From assembly GCF_032854445.1 (NCBI RefSeq), contig NC_088301.1, forward strand, positions 51,511,187 to 51,571,186: 60,000 nucleotides of DNA, read 5' to 3'. The translations under genes and the position numbers were made by a program. This document shows positions 1-10,013 of this stretch, in pieces. Origin of the DNA: Liolophura sinensis (taxonomy: Eukaryota; Mollusca; Polyplacophora; Chitonida; Chitonidae). The notes beneath the pieces are model-generated. The model saw nothing but the letters and a program-made list of their open reading frames with translations, was not told where the DNA came from and did not search any database. How positions within the stretch are numbered: the stretch's first letter is position 1; the number at the start of each line of letters is the position of its first letter.

Positions 1-304
1 CGAAGCGGAACGGGACAAGTGGTTGCCTCGATATCTACGACTTTGATAAACGCACGCCAGAGCTGGACCAGTGACGCTATCATCAACTTGTGTTCGAAGA
101 TATACCTTTGCTTCGGCGGCGAACCGAACAGGAAAGATAAGCTCTCCTGCAAAGGCGTCAGCGCTCGACGTATGGATAAGGACGTGTACCTCTCCATGTT
201 GCGCAGTCACCAAAGCGTATTCCTACTCGCAGCACAGACGCATTCACTTATTTTTACGGGAAGTGTAAAGTGTAGGTGTGAGTACCACCTACCTGGATAT
301 TTGA
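1..304 (+). pseudogene. C-terminal remnant of Polinton protein-primed DNA polymerase B
   Basis: This is the tail of a family B, protein-primed DNA polymerase, the replication enzyme of Polintons. An open stretch from 19 contains a CKGVS-type segment near 150-165. In another frame the motif TYFYGK lies at 246-263, and in a third frame VSTTYLDI lies at 278-301, directly followed by a TGA at 302-304. That ending is what I expect at the C-terminus of animal Polinton polymerases. Two frame changes and extra stops between these motifs show that the copy is dead. Only the last hundred or so codons are inside the window. Opposite and convergent to it lies the capsid gene. Confidence 0.7.
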
Positions 305-689
305 CCTGGCTCTCACCGAGGGTCATATCATGACCTTATGATGTGATGCCGTGAAGGCAAAATAATTGAAATCCTCAGTGTGCGCGTGTCATCTCATTTT
401 TCTTTTATTCATAGAACATCGAACAATAAAACATGGAAAGTTATTACGGTCACCTGGCTGTCATCACCTGGCTGACGTCATTATCATACGTCATGCATGA
501 CGTGTCGAACTTATGTACGATAGCGTCCATGGGACGCCGTCGAGCTCGCATGGTTAAGTAATACACGCAATATTGCCCGCACAGAGCCGTGTCCAAACTT
601 TTAAGCCATCGATCATTCCACGTCCAGTGGTGTGTTCTCCAGTTGAGCCAAGCGGTGAAAACGGTGTTAATGGATGGCAGTCCGTACGA
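305..689. other. Convergent intergenic spacer inside the Polinton
   Basis: This spacer lies between the end of the polymerase remnant (+) and the end of the capsid remnant (-). I see no coding motif in either strand. Short repeats of TGACGTCA-like and CACCTGGCTG words occur at 447-500. In an intact element both transcription units would be expected to end here. Confidence 0.4.
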
Positions 690-1570
690 ATCCGTACGCA
701 GGCGCAGGGTCTGTCAGTCACTTGGTGAGGGCGGTGGTCCGAAAGTAGACACTTCCCTCAGCACAACCCAGGAAAACGTGTCCGCTTGCAGGTCTCAGAG
801 CACGTTTCGGCTTTTCTCTACTTCTATGATGTTGTTGAACTTGGCGTGACACATAGGCAAATCGCATGTCTAGGCGCAAATCACCTTTCTGGGCTAGGTT
901 CAGTTGGTAATCTTCGTGGAGGTTGGAGATCAAGTCGAAAAAAACAACGTGTTGCCTTAGGCGAACATGGTGTGGAGGATGCTGTACATGAACAGGATCA
1001 TGTACGTTCTGATGAAATACCCGGTCGTAGCTCTCGTCATCCCACCACTAAACGTAAGCTGCCCAGAAACAGGTGTTGTTCGTTGATGAGGGCGTGACCT
1101 TTGTGCACGGGGAAATAGTTGGTCAGCACGCTGCAGATGGAGTACTTGGCAGAGGCTTTGTCCAACGCTCATCTCATCCTGGCGGCCCCAGTTGAACACC
1201 GCTGGTCACTTCGACTTTGACCAACACCACCTCCATGCAGGCTTTGTAGTCGGGATCTTCCTCACTGGACATGAAGGCAAACGCTTCCTTGGGCTAGACG
1301 CTCTCGTTGTTGAGCAGGTGACAGAGTTTCAGGAACATTTCGCAGTGCAGGCGCCCCAGCACGTCTACTGACACGCTTTGGGTTGTCAGCTGCAGCCGTT
1401 TGTAAAACCTGGTATTGCTCACATGCCGGGGGTATCCGTGTACCACAAGGAGGAGGAGGACAGGCTCTTGGCCTCTGCGCCGTAAGACAACAGCGTCTCC
1501 AGGTGCCGTGGTTTGGTGTCTCGAGGTTTACGGGGTAGCGTGCCTCTTCGCCTCGGCGTGCAGGAAAGTA
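690..1570 (-). pseudogene. Polinton major capsid-like protein (hexon-like), broken
   Basis: These are fragments of the large capsid gene of animal Polintons, the family often annotated in databases as F54H12.2-like; the product would be a double jelly-roll shell protein. Reading leftwards on the - strand I see a LLSYGAEAKS segment near 1,500-1,470 and a LGRLHCEMF segment near 1,360. A FMSSEEDPDYK stretch lies near 1,270-1,240, TTGYFIRTYMILF near 1,030-990 and NLAQKGDLRLDMRFA at about 901-857. A FNNIIEVEKSRNVL segment near 843-800 lies close to the expected C-terminus. The motifs keep the family order but lie in different frames, with several stops between. The N-terminal part, roughly a hundred residues, seems to be missing, because the small pX-like gene abuts the internal part directly. 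Confidence 0.75.
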
Positions 1571-1593
1571 GTGGAAGCGGTGGGTCAGGGCTT

Positions 1594-1875
1594 CTATTTT
1601 ATAGGTTTGCCTTTCACTCTGAGCATCTTGGCCGCCAACATGCGCTGGGCATAACGACCGGCTTTGCCCAATAACTGTCTTGCTCCCTCGAGAGCATGTC
1701 GTTTTATGACGCGAGTCACACGTCGCCAATGACTTTCAACACAGTACGGAATGCAGTTTTTTCCAACTCTCGCGCGGCAGGCTTTAACAAGATTTGCGCC
1801 CATTGAGCGAAACTGTCCAGCAAACCGTGACCTCGCTGCACCCCGAAACACAGGTAACCCACCTCCGCAAGCTTG
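1594..1875 (-). pseudogene. Small Gly-rich pX-like Polinton protein, frameshifted
   Basis: A short gene between the two capsid genes. It begins with a GGGLPVFRG segment near 1,870-1,844, the usual start of the small Gly-rich, basic, adenovirus pX-like protein encoded between minor and major capsid genes in animal Polintons. After this the homology moves to a neighbouring frame (RGHGLLDSFAQWAQ, then an Ala/Lys-rich helix), and the first frame continues as an Arg-rich stretch to about 1,594. At least one frameshift is present. The role is not established for this family; it is assumed to be a core or minor virion component. The next gene downstream is the capsid remnant. Confidence 0.55.
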
Positions 1876-1904
1876 CTTGATGTATTAGTCAAGAAATCGC
1901 ATGG

Positions 1905-2598
1905 CTATCTATAAAGCTCATTGTAAAGGTAACGCGCTGTCAAAAGTGAAGTGTCAGTACCAATTTTCCTCAGGGGTTGGCCCGTGTCGTTCCTAATATC
2001 TATTTCCACTGTCGAGAAATGCTTCCGCTGCACGGGAAAGTATTCCACGTGCTGGAAGGTCTTTGACATTCCCTTTCGTGGTCACCAGTCGAGTCAGCAA
2101 CAGTGGCGTCGGCATGTCTCCTGTACACGTACGCGTGATTTGACAATGTCAGTGTACACGTACAGCGTTGGTGTGGTCGCCTGTAAATCCTCGGCACCGA
2201 CATGTATCAAATCCGCCGGCCCGATCAGCCAGTCGCACGATCAATTCAGGAGCTGCTTCAGACGCGGACTGAAACAGAGCCCCAAGTGTTTCCGAAAACA
2301 CACGCTGTATTTCCGCTGCACATCATCGGAAAGTGACTCTCAAATAATCGGTGTGAGACTTGAGCAGGGCGATGGGTGAGGGTAATAGCCTGCTGGCAAT
2401 TTTAACTTATGCTTAGCGCGGTGCAGTTCGTCTTTGGAGTCTATGACATACCACACTTCGTCTTTCCGAACGTTGAACCAGGTCTACCAACCCACACCCC
2501 CAGTAGCCACTTAAATGCATGAGCAGTGGCAGTTTCGTAGTGAAATGCGCAAAGGTATTGTTGGTGAAGTAGCCGATCGAGCTGTTCGCGTAAAACAT
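1905..2598 (-). pseudogene. Polinton minor capsid-like protein (penton-like), broken
   Basis: Fragments of the single jelly-roll capsid gene of Polintons. The start is an ATG at 2,598 opening a frame with NNTFAHFTTKLP and HLSGYW, and a WYVIDSKDEL segment follows in another frame near 2,450-2,420. Further on are YVYTDIVKSRV near 2,168-2,136 and VEYFPVQRKHFSTVEIDIRN near 2,060-1,995. These four blocks, in this order and spacing, match the family of about 250-300 residues. Two stops (near 2,090-2,075) and at least two frame changes separate them. The reading frame after the last block runs to a TAG at 1,905-1,907. In living elements this protein would occupy the pentons. Confidence 0.75.
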
Positions 2599-2639
2599 GT
2601 TGTTGAGGTGATCTCATCCGAGCGGATTGACCGTCTTTC

Positions 2640-2910
2640 CACCCCGCGCAATATTTAATACGGATTGCACTCCGTGGTGGTACGATGGCTGGAGACGGTG
2701 GAGTCCTGGTCGCAGCTGTTGTCACTCGCGTAAAGCGATTGGGGCATTCTCTAAACGACCCCTGGACTTGTCGGCGGGCTGGCTCGTCGGACTTGGGTGC
2801 TGCGCGGCTTGGCACTATTGAAGGGTGTGGTGACATCGCTGTATTTTGTCATCGTCCGAGAGGGTCGTGTCGCGGTGGGTCGATGCCATCTTTTAGTCGA
2901 GCGCGTGGAG
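2640..2910 (-). pseudogene. Unassigned small Polinton reading frame
   Basis: This piece lies between the small basic protein and the minor capsid remnant, on the same strand. An ATG near 2,885 opens a short frame with a TLSDDDKIQR segment and then a stop; the rest is open in a different frame that is rich in Ser, Pro and Thr. In Polintons this interval often holds a protease or a small structural protein, but I see no catalytic His-Asp-Cys pattern and do not assign it. Confidence 0.3.
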
Positions 2911-3069
2911 GGCTTTGAATGTACTGGGCACGGGGTACGTTAGACGGGGGACGGCTGCGTGAGAGTGCCTAAGAGCCACTGCTCAGCCAAGGCCATTTCT
3001 TGGTGTGCTCCATTACCGCGTGTTGGCATTCATGAGGGCACTGCCGACGGTTCCTGTGGTGGGGGGAGG

Positions 3070-3311
3070 GGGAGGTAGCGCTCCAATTAAACCATCGGGT
3101 TGAACAATGCGTCCTTTGTCTTGTGCCGCTATAACCTCGTCTGCTGATCCGGCGTAAGTGGAACGTTCCTATTTAACACATTTTTCTCATATTCACACAA
3201 ACACCGATGTAAACCCGCATTGGTGCCGTGCAGAAGGGTGCTTCGAACGGCTGGGGTGGTTCGAGCCAGCAGGGACACCAAGGATGCGTCACGTTGGAGC
3301 AGGCGTGACAT
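3070..3311 (-). pseudogene. Small basic Polinton protein with an NVPLTPDQ segment, one internal stop
   Basis: An ATG at 3,311 opens a 60-codon frame ending NVPLTPDQQTRL, followed by an in-frame TAG and then RHKDKGR in the same frame. Small proteins with this pattern (an N-terminal helix, then an NVPLTP turn, then a basic RxHK tract) are common next to the packaging ATPase in animal Polintons and related adintovirus-like elements. Their function is unknown to me. A single C-to-T change could explain the TAG. A G-rich tract at 3,059-3,075 follows on the + strand. Confidence 0.5.
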
Positions 3312-3398
3312 CGTGAACGCTGACGTTAAAACATCTCAATCGGCGGAAGATGTGTACGAGGTTTTATGACTTGGGCAGGTTGGCCCAATCTTCTGAAT

Positions 3399-3893
3399 CT
3401 CACCAGGGAAGATGTGGGTGCGAAGTCAAAGAGGGTCGGGTGTGGTTTGCTTAAAAATTGACAACCAAGTACCCGCGAGGTTCGGCGATGGCATCCTCAA
3501 AGGCCTCGCGCACGTACTGCGTCTTCCCAGGAGCTATCTGTTTGACGCTCTTGGCAATCTTAGACGCGTCGCGTGGGTTTTTAAACAACATCTTGTAGTG
3601 TGCGTTCAGACTGATAGTCCGCTTCGTCCGCTTCGACCATCAAATCGTCCATGACGACTTACGTCCGATCCCCCGATTCGAATGCTGTCGTGCTGGGCAC
3701 GCCTTCTTGAATCCGAACGTTTGGTAAAGTGGCGCACAACGGCTGCCACATCCCGTAACACCAGACGACGCGTTGAGGGGCTGGGTGAATGAGGGTTTGA
3801 GCGTGCTCCATCAGCCGTTTTTCAGCCGGATTTTCCACAACCCGTCTGTCCGCTGACGATGCTGGTAAACTGATGCTCCCATTGAGTATCCAT
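3399..3893 (-). pseudogene. Polinton FtsK/HerA-type genome-packaging ATPase, internally deleted
   Basis: An ATG at 3,893 opens a frame with the Walker A motif GQTGCGKS at 3,851-3,828, broken by a TGA at 3,822-3,824. A DDLMVEADEAD segment, the likely Walker B region, lies in another frame near 3,654-3,620. RTISLNAHYKMLFKNPRD follows near 3,622-3,566, then an EPRGYLVVNF ending and a TAA at 3,451-3,453. A RTHIFPGE segment at 3,425-3,399 matches what normally follows in this family. These enzymes pump DNA into capsids. The piece between Walker B and the RTISLN segment is missing, so the remnant is about half the usual length of around 230 residues. Confidence 0.75.
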
Positions 3894-4640
3894 GGTCCCA
3901 GCAGCTGGGTTAGGTCGTGTGAGGATTACAGTCTGGGGGGCCGCTATGGAGTTGCATGCTGTTCCGCGGCCAACCCACCTACCAAGATTCCGATGTACAG
4001 GAGAACTCCGAGCACGGGACACGCTGTATTTATTCTCTTTACGATCGCTGGGGCTGGGAGTGTCTCTCCCCCTCTTCTACACCCGATGAAAGACAAAAAA
4101 GAAACACGCCAGTGTACCGTGAACACCTGTTGTATTTACACCAGTGTACAGGCAGTTGACACTGGACGCCTGGTTGAAGGGTCGCTTCTTGTACATTAAT
4201 GAGGAGAGAGCAGTGTCTAAATAATAATGCTGAATGGGCTGGGGATCCTTGACGTGTCGGCAGACGTCATCGGTGTAAGACTTCCCTGATTGAAGATAAC
4301 ATCCGCAAACAATACCACGAAGTACACCCGTGTAACCTCGAAGGTCGGTGACGACGTCTACCTATTCTTTTCACCTATTCAGGCTGGAAAGACACAAAGT
4401 TTTAAAACAAATCGTCATTGTAATGCCGTCACCCGACTGAGCAATACAGCCATCAGTCAAATCACTTACGGTGGACTACCCATAGCTGAATAACACACGT
4501 GGTAAAGGTGAGAAATAACCAACGAAAAGACCGGGGATTGAATGTCACATTTTTTTTTTATTGAATGTGAATTCCAACAGTAAAATAAAAAAATAAGTAC
4601 AGAAATAGAACACAAGCAGCAGCAGTGTCAAGTGTCAAGT
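3894..4640. other. Polinton internal region without an assignable gene
   Basis: No family motif was recognised on either strand. Short open frames occur but overlap each other and show no conserved blocks. A run of T (4,550-4,560) and an A-rich tract mark the right part. This may be the former spacer between the ATPase and the next gene, or a gene decayed beyond recognition. Confidence 0.3.
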
Positions 4641-4649
4641 CCGTTATTT

Positions 4650-5484
4650 GTGTGTGTGTGCAACATGTCCGGTCACCGTCGGAAATGTCCTAGACGGTCA
4701 TGGAGGACTTGGGCGGTGGGCTGCGATATGCTTCACGTACATCCGGGCGAAATGAAGGATGGCCTTTTTGATAAGCGTCTCGTGCAAAAACTGGCGCAGT
4801 TGCTCCCCCGCCTCTCAAGGTACTTGTGCCTTGCGGGCCTGGCGCATGAAATTGACGACCAAGGCTCCCTCTTTTAGGTTTTGAAGGCCTGGTTTGTGAA
4901 GCAACTGAAGGCTGTGAGGCCGTAGAGCCACGTCGTACGCATTCCATAGCAAGTTGTTCAGGGGCACCTTAAGCTCTGACTCGAGCGAGGCTGGATCTGG
5001 CTCTTCATGGCTGAATGTCACGGGCCCCGCCTGTGCCAGTTGTTTTCTGGTTTCTCACCAGCAGCGTGTCGATGTCTGGGATGGCACCCATGAAGTTTTG
5101 CAAGTTGCTTAGGTAGTTGAGGGTGAAACCTTTTTCGGTCGGGTAGAGTGGACAATCGGGGGTTGGGGAGTTATGCTCTCCCTTTCTTCACGTTAACAAA
5201 CATGGCACCGTCGGGGATGGACAGAGTGGAGAGACACCAGCCGTCGGATAACGGCTGACGTCAAGCCGACCTTCAACATCGCCCATTCCTGGCAGTCGAG
5301 AACGGCACACCTGGGTGGGGAGTCGGGGTACATGGGGCATTGTAAAAGCTCAATCATCTTGTTACCACGCACCACCACCCACGGGTAGAGCTGAAATTTG
5401 ATCACGGTCTCGCTGGTTGATGGGTATTTTTCTTCTCGAAGGCTATGGCAGCAGAGGGTTTGCAGAAGCAGATCGTTTCAACAT
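4650..5484 (-). pseudogene. Unassigned Polinton-associated gene, frameshifted
   Basis: A coding relic that starts on the - strand near an ATG at 5,484, about 20 bases after a TATA-like sequence (5,499-5,512). Protein-like blocks follow in order but in shifting frames: KFQLYPWVVVRGNKMIELLQC (about 5,402-5,340), CVVLD/EWAMLKVG-like residues (5,300-5,260), IPDGAMFVNVKKG (about 5,217-5,180), FTLNYLSNLQNF (about 5,128-5,090), VPLNNLLWNAYDVAL (about 4,960-4,915) and NLKEGALVVNFMRQA (about 4,885-4,840). Joined end to end this would be around 250-270 residues. I do not recognise a catalytic motif. Its strand, composition and position next to the ATPase argue that it belongs to the same element. Confidence 0.5.
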
Positions 5485-5530
5485 AATGGCAGCGTCTATC
5501 CAGTATAAATATAAGCGTCAAGTCCGACAT

Positions 5531-6015
5531 TCATATACCATTCGTAGTCCGTAAAGGGAGTTCCACGTCGATAATCGCAAGATCCATTTCCAAAATAACG
5601 TTTAACACTAACTCCCAAAGACAAAGGTATGTAAGAAATTATACAAATAGGAAATAAAGCAGGTAACACACAAGAGACAAGCGGTCATCAGTTTTCACTG
5701 ATGTCGGGCAGACAATGAATATTCCAGGCATGAATTCCATATCAAAGTTCAAATTCGTAGTCCATGAATGAGTTCCATGTCAAATAACAATTAAACAAGT
5801 ATCTCAGTCACGCTTTAATTGTAACTGTTCATAAAGGCATCATGCTGATGTAATGAGTATGGCTGCCTTTAAGGTCCCTAGCCCCAGGTTAAGCGGTATT
5901 AGATACAGGTTGAAAATGACGAGCGTTACAGACCCTAACCGATCAGATTGTGATTCAAAAGTAACGGAAGATTACGTCTTTTCCGTTAATGTGTAAGGAT
6001 CTCATGCTACAAGAG
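5531..6015. other. Boundary region, no gene seen
   Basis: Composition changes here from the G+C-rich Polinton to A+T-rich host sequence. I found no clear terminal inverted repeat. A CAGTCACGCTTTAATTGTAACTGTTCATAAA-like stretch near 5,805-5,837 has a loose relative near 54,748-54,785, so part of this may be an old dispersed repeat. Confidence 0.3.
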
Positions 6016-6186
6016 GCGCCATCTATGATGTTACACATGACATACAAGATAGACGGTTACACTGGGCAACCAGCGCCATCTATGTTGTTAAATATCATGT
6101 ACGTGATTGATATGTACATAGGGATAACAGCGCCGTCTATGTGGTTGATCACAATGCAGATCGCCAGAGATTCTGAACGCTCTGTC
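6016..6186 (+). repeat. Three-unit 57-bp tandem repeat
   Basis: The word GCGCC(A/G)TCTATG starts at 6,016, 6,073 and 6,130, a period of exactly 57 bases; the third unit decays towards its end. Because 57 is divisible by three, the open frame at 5,989-6,228 repeats a 19-residue block beginning APSM three times. Confidence 0.8.
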
Positions 6187-6228
6187 CATACATGCCAACG
6201 AAAGTGTTATACTCATTGTAAAATTTGA

Positions 6229-9200
6229 GAAACTTAGAATGAAGGCGCTTTTGGATCGTGATCTGGCGTTGCGTAGGCAGGTAGAGATTCACGGCTCCCA
6301 CACCTCTATTTATACCACCGTCGCGGACGTCAACGAAATTCGCGCACTAACGTCGGGTCCAGGACGTTTTTCCCCAAGTCTTTTGTTTCTTGCTCTGCTC
6401 GTCGCCCATTGGTCAGTTTTGGTGCGACGGAGCTGCTTAACCCAACTCTACAAGCCGAACACTTTGGACTTCCCCGACCAACGTGGACCTCAGCGAAATT
6501 AGCTCGGGAACATACACGTCGACCATTAGTCCGAGGCGGACCAGTCACGCTTCAATTTACAAGTCGACTTGTTTCACCCAACACTATGCTCTGCTATGCT
6601 ATGATATGCCATAGCATACAAAGCGCAGACTCAGCAACACGAATCGTCCGCAATTTTGACTCAGTGGGACACATTTTCCACGCATTATACTGCTGTCGTC
6701 ATATCGATTAAAACCGTCGTAGATGGTTACAAGTAACCGGTGAAATCCAACCTGTTGCCCTTTTACCTCTGTTTAATTTTTAACTGTTCATGTAGCAGCT
6801 GATACAGATCCTTATAGCATGGCGTAAGTAGACGGAAGTAAAAACTATATACAGCGATGCCAAGAGCATTTTATTAGACATCGCTGGTCTAGAGTTACTC
6901 CACAAACTTAACCCTCAAATAGCGATGTACAATTAAACGACAGCTTTGTTCCTTTCTAAATCTGTACACATGACCTTCATGGGGAGTCCTTCTCTGAGGA
7001 TTTCGTCCTAGTTAGCAAAGCGTGATATCTGTACAAGGCTGAGTATGTTTCGAGAACAATTATTTAATCGCGTATAAGGCTGTGCTGTGGTCGCTGCTGT
7101 GATCAGTTGTTTACAAATGTGGTGTAAATCACATTTCTGTGTACGCGGATGAAAAGATAACAATTTAGAGATAATTTCTAGAGGAAAATGAGAAAATAAA
7201 ACAGATAGCGTTTTATTCCTAACATTAAGTGCAGAAATACATCAACTAGACAAAACGACAGGTGTGATATTTTTCCATGTCGTTTGTATCGAGCCACTCT
7301 ACCACCTGGTACTAGCAAGTCAGTTCAATTCTCAGACAGAGTGCTCTGGCGACTGCATAATATTACTGTATGATTCAAATTTGTACATTTTACGCGTGTT
7401 AAATTTCCGAGCATTCATCTGACAAAATATTAACGTTTCTTTAGTTCTAAATAATATTCTTTATAAAAATTTGTACGCAGTCACGCATTACTGGTTACAT
7501 AACATTGCTCTCAGGCCGCAGCAAGTTTGTCAGAGTTACCGTCCTTGACCTAAATGTTGGTTATATGGGAAAGATAATCTGCTGACATTGTAACGTTTAT
7601 TAAACCCCGTTCACACTAGCCAACACTATCCCACTTCTGTGCTTTAAAACACCGCTGAACAGCACCCAACCACAGCCAACACTGTTGTGTCATGTTTGTG
7701 CATGCACATTCCTGACAACTTTGTCGTACTGTGTTGGACCTGATCAGCCAACCACGGAACAAAGAGGAATCATGTGATTGTTAAGCGGTATCGTGTGGAC
7801 AAAATGGCGACCTCAAAGGTTAATGACAGGTATTGGTTTCCGTATAACCGTTGAACCGTTGAAAGTCCCAATCATTTTTCTGATAAGTGTCTACAATAAG
7901 CTTGGATTTTCCTCTCCTTTATTAAAACTTAAGTTTATATTGTAGTCCTTTATTTTTTTAACAAGGTCCAACAATGTTGGCAGTTGTTGGATTTTGTTTC
8001 TATAGTGTTGACCTGGCACCATCATGTTGGACAACATGACACAATACAAAGTTAGTTCATGTACATGTAGTCCAAGAAAAGTTGAGTGATGTTAAATAAT
8101 GTGGACGAATATAGAAGAGGCAGACAACAATGCCCGGTGCTTGGTCGAATGCCTTCTTGAGCGGAGTATAAAGTAATGCAAACTCGGCTGCTTATTCTCC
8201 GTTGACCACATAATTTTAACGATGTTAAGCACGAAGAAGCAAGTAAATCCGGTTGCTTATTACGGTGGACTATAAAACTCGTTCACTATATCGCTTTAGT
8301 GGAAACACAATAATACCTCACGAAAACTGGTCACCTCTACATTAGGTTTCCGCTACATACAAAGCTTAATATTTATGGGATGTTTGCTTCAATGAGGTGC
8401 GTATCAATTTCTCATCAGATATTGTACAAGTGTTCTAATGGGTACAAATAGTGTTTCCCCCAGTCTTTGAGCGGACCCATCAACCCATATCCGTTTTCAT
8501 ACGAATACGACTGTATGTAGAGGTTATATTAAAAAGTAATCTTCATCAACTCCTTACTTGGACTTGTAGACTATAAAGATGACAACGGTTTCCTGTTAAC
8601 ACGATATTACGATAAGAGAGATAGTTGCAGTTTTGACATTGTGAATTGTCGTTCCTTGGATAGCAGTGTTCAACAAAATCCTGCATAAGGCGTTTACAAG
8701 TCTCGCCTTGTGGCATTTGTTAGATCCTGTGTGTTATATAGCGATTTCAATCAATGTCAAGCACAAGTCATTAGTGGAAAACTAGTATGTCAAGGTTTTT
8801 CCATAAAATGCCGTTTTCTTAAATTTTACAACTAGCCCTAGTACAGATCCCTTGCAATTAAATGCAGACTTAGTGTCCAGAATCTTTGGCTGTACAGAGT
8901 CAGAGGCAAAGGCATATGCTCACCTCGTGGTCATTGCTGAATTCGTTATGGTGGATATATATGGACAGTTGCAATTGCACGAGATACACAAGTTTATGAA
9001 CGATTTATTAATGCAATAGCATGGAACACGCTCTGGATACTGAATAAAATCCCTAAAGCATTCCGTGCGTCTATCCGTTATCATTAAAAATTTTTGACAG
9101 CTTTGCCTTACATGATTTGTCTTGTTTCATATAGGTCTGTATTATGGAAGCCGGACGAGGACGGTGCAAATCGCACGCGAGAATGGTTTCCATACTATAT

Positions 9201-9770
9201 ACATAGGCCTATGTACATCATAGTTCTTGGTGGTTTATGTTGAACTTTGCTTTGGAACTGGTGTGGCGATTATTGACCTGGATTATTATTGATGACAACT
9301 GGTGTGCTTATGTCTGTTGCGACACCTATAGATTAAGCATAAAGCACAAAGTAAAATAAAATCTTCGGTTACTTAATTATTGTGAAGTAGGAAATCGCTT
9401 CACGTAAATTCCTCGTTAGAACAATATATTAAATTTAACCTAAAGTACAATGCAAAGAGTACATGTATTTTTACAAATGGAAAATTGTCAGACTCACGTT
9501 TTGTGTACCTCAAGAGAATTTGAAACCCCCGTGTCCAGTGTTACACTGACTTTGCAATTCAAGAACTTTAACTTGGACATGGTTTTACGGTTTCTCAAAT
9601 TATTCTGAAGCAGTACCCGTATATTCATGTTCAGCTGGAGAAAAGTTCGGAGAGTAAACCATCACTGACGGCAGCAGCTTTGAATGGGAACCAAGAAAAC
9701 GCTTGGCAGTAGGACCATTACGCCTTTTTATTGACGTCAAACGTTCCTTTCCCATTCGCCTCATAACGAC
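6229..9770. other. Gene-free A+T-rich stretch
   Basis: No open frame with recognisable protein features. Between about 7,611 and 8,045 the words CCAACA and TGTTGG recur in both orientations, which could be a worn inverted-repeat element, but I could not define its ends. Near 9,160-9,290 there is similarity to 39,180-39,260 (shared words CATAGTTCTTGG and GCGATTATTGAC). Confidence 0.4.
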
Positions 9771-10013
9771 GTTACATCAAAGATGGTGTGACGTCACAGT
9801 AGGAGTTGATTAATGGAGGTGGGGGGGGGGGAGAGGGGGGAGGGATCCGAGAAAATGCCAGACAGCTGAGACCACTTTCACAAAACTCGTAAGTTATGTT
9901 TCTCGTAACTTTTTTCGTAAAAGACGCTGCCTGGGTTAAAGTGCAATAAGGCGACTTATTATTTATATAAAGGTGAAATGTCAGGATTTCCGTCACTGAT
10001 AAAAGTGACTTTT

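Larger units (their letters stand above)
1..5530. mobile_element. Decayed Polinton/Maverick element (partial, left end outside window)
   Basis: This block is richer in G+C than the rest of the window and contains fragments of at least six Polinton-type genes. The end of the protein-primed polymerase is on the + strand and the morphogenesis genes (ATPase, small proteins, minor and major capsid) are on the - strand, so the two groups converge near 300-700, as they do in animal Polintons. Every gene is broken by stops and frameshifts, and conserved motifs jump between frames. I did not find the integrase, a convincing cysteine protease, the terminal inverted repeats or the target-site duplication. 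The polymerase body and the left terminus would lie before position 1. The right boundary is uncertain: the last related coding stretch begins near 5,484, with a TATA-like sequence just beyond it. Confidence 0.85.

Noticed and set aside
1262-1729. Intact 155-codon - strand gene
   Set aside because: It is an out-of-frame reading over the capsid and pX-like remnants; the conserved capsid blocks are in a neighbouring frame.
2441-2836. Intact 131-codon - strand gene
   Set aside because: The frame crosses two Polinton gene remnants; the real homology sits in other frames, so this open stretch is incidental.
9820-9846. G-rich run as a G-quadruplex regulatory site
   Set aside because: The run is a simple G/A tract with no nearby promoter or gene; quadruplex formation is possible but no function is supported.
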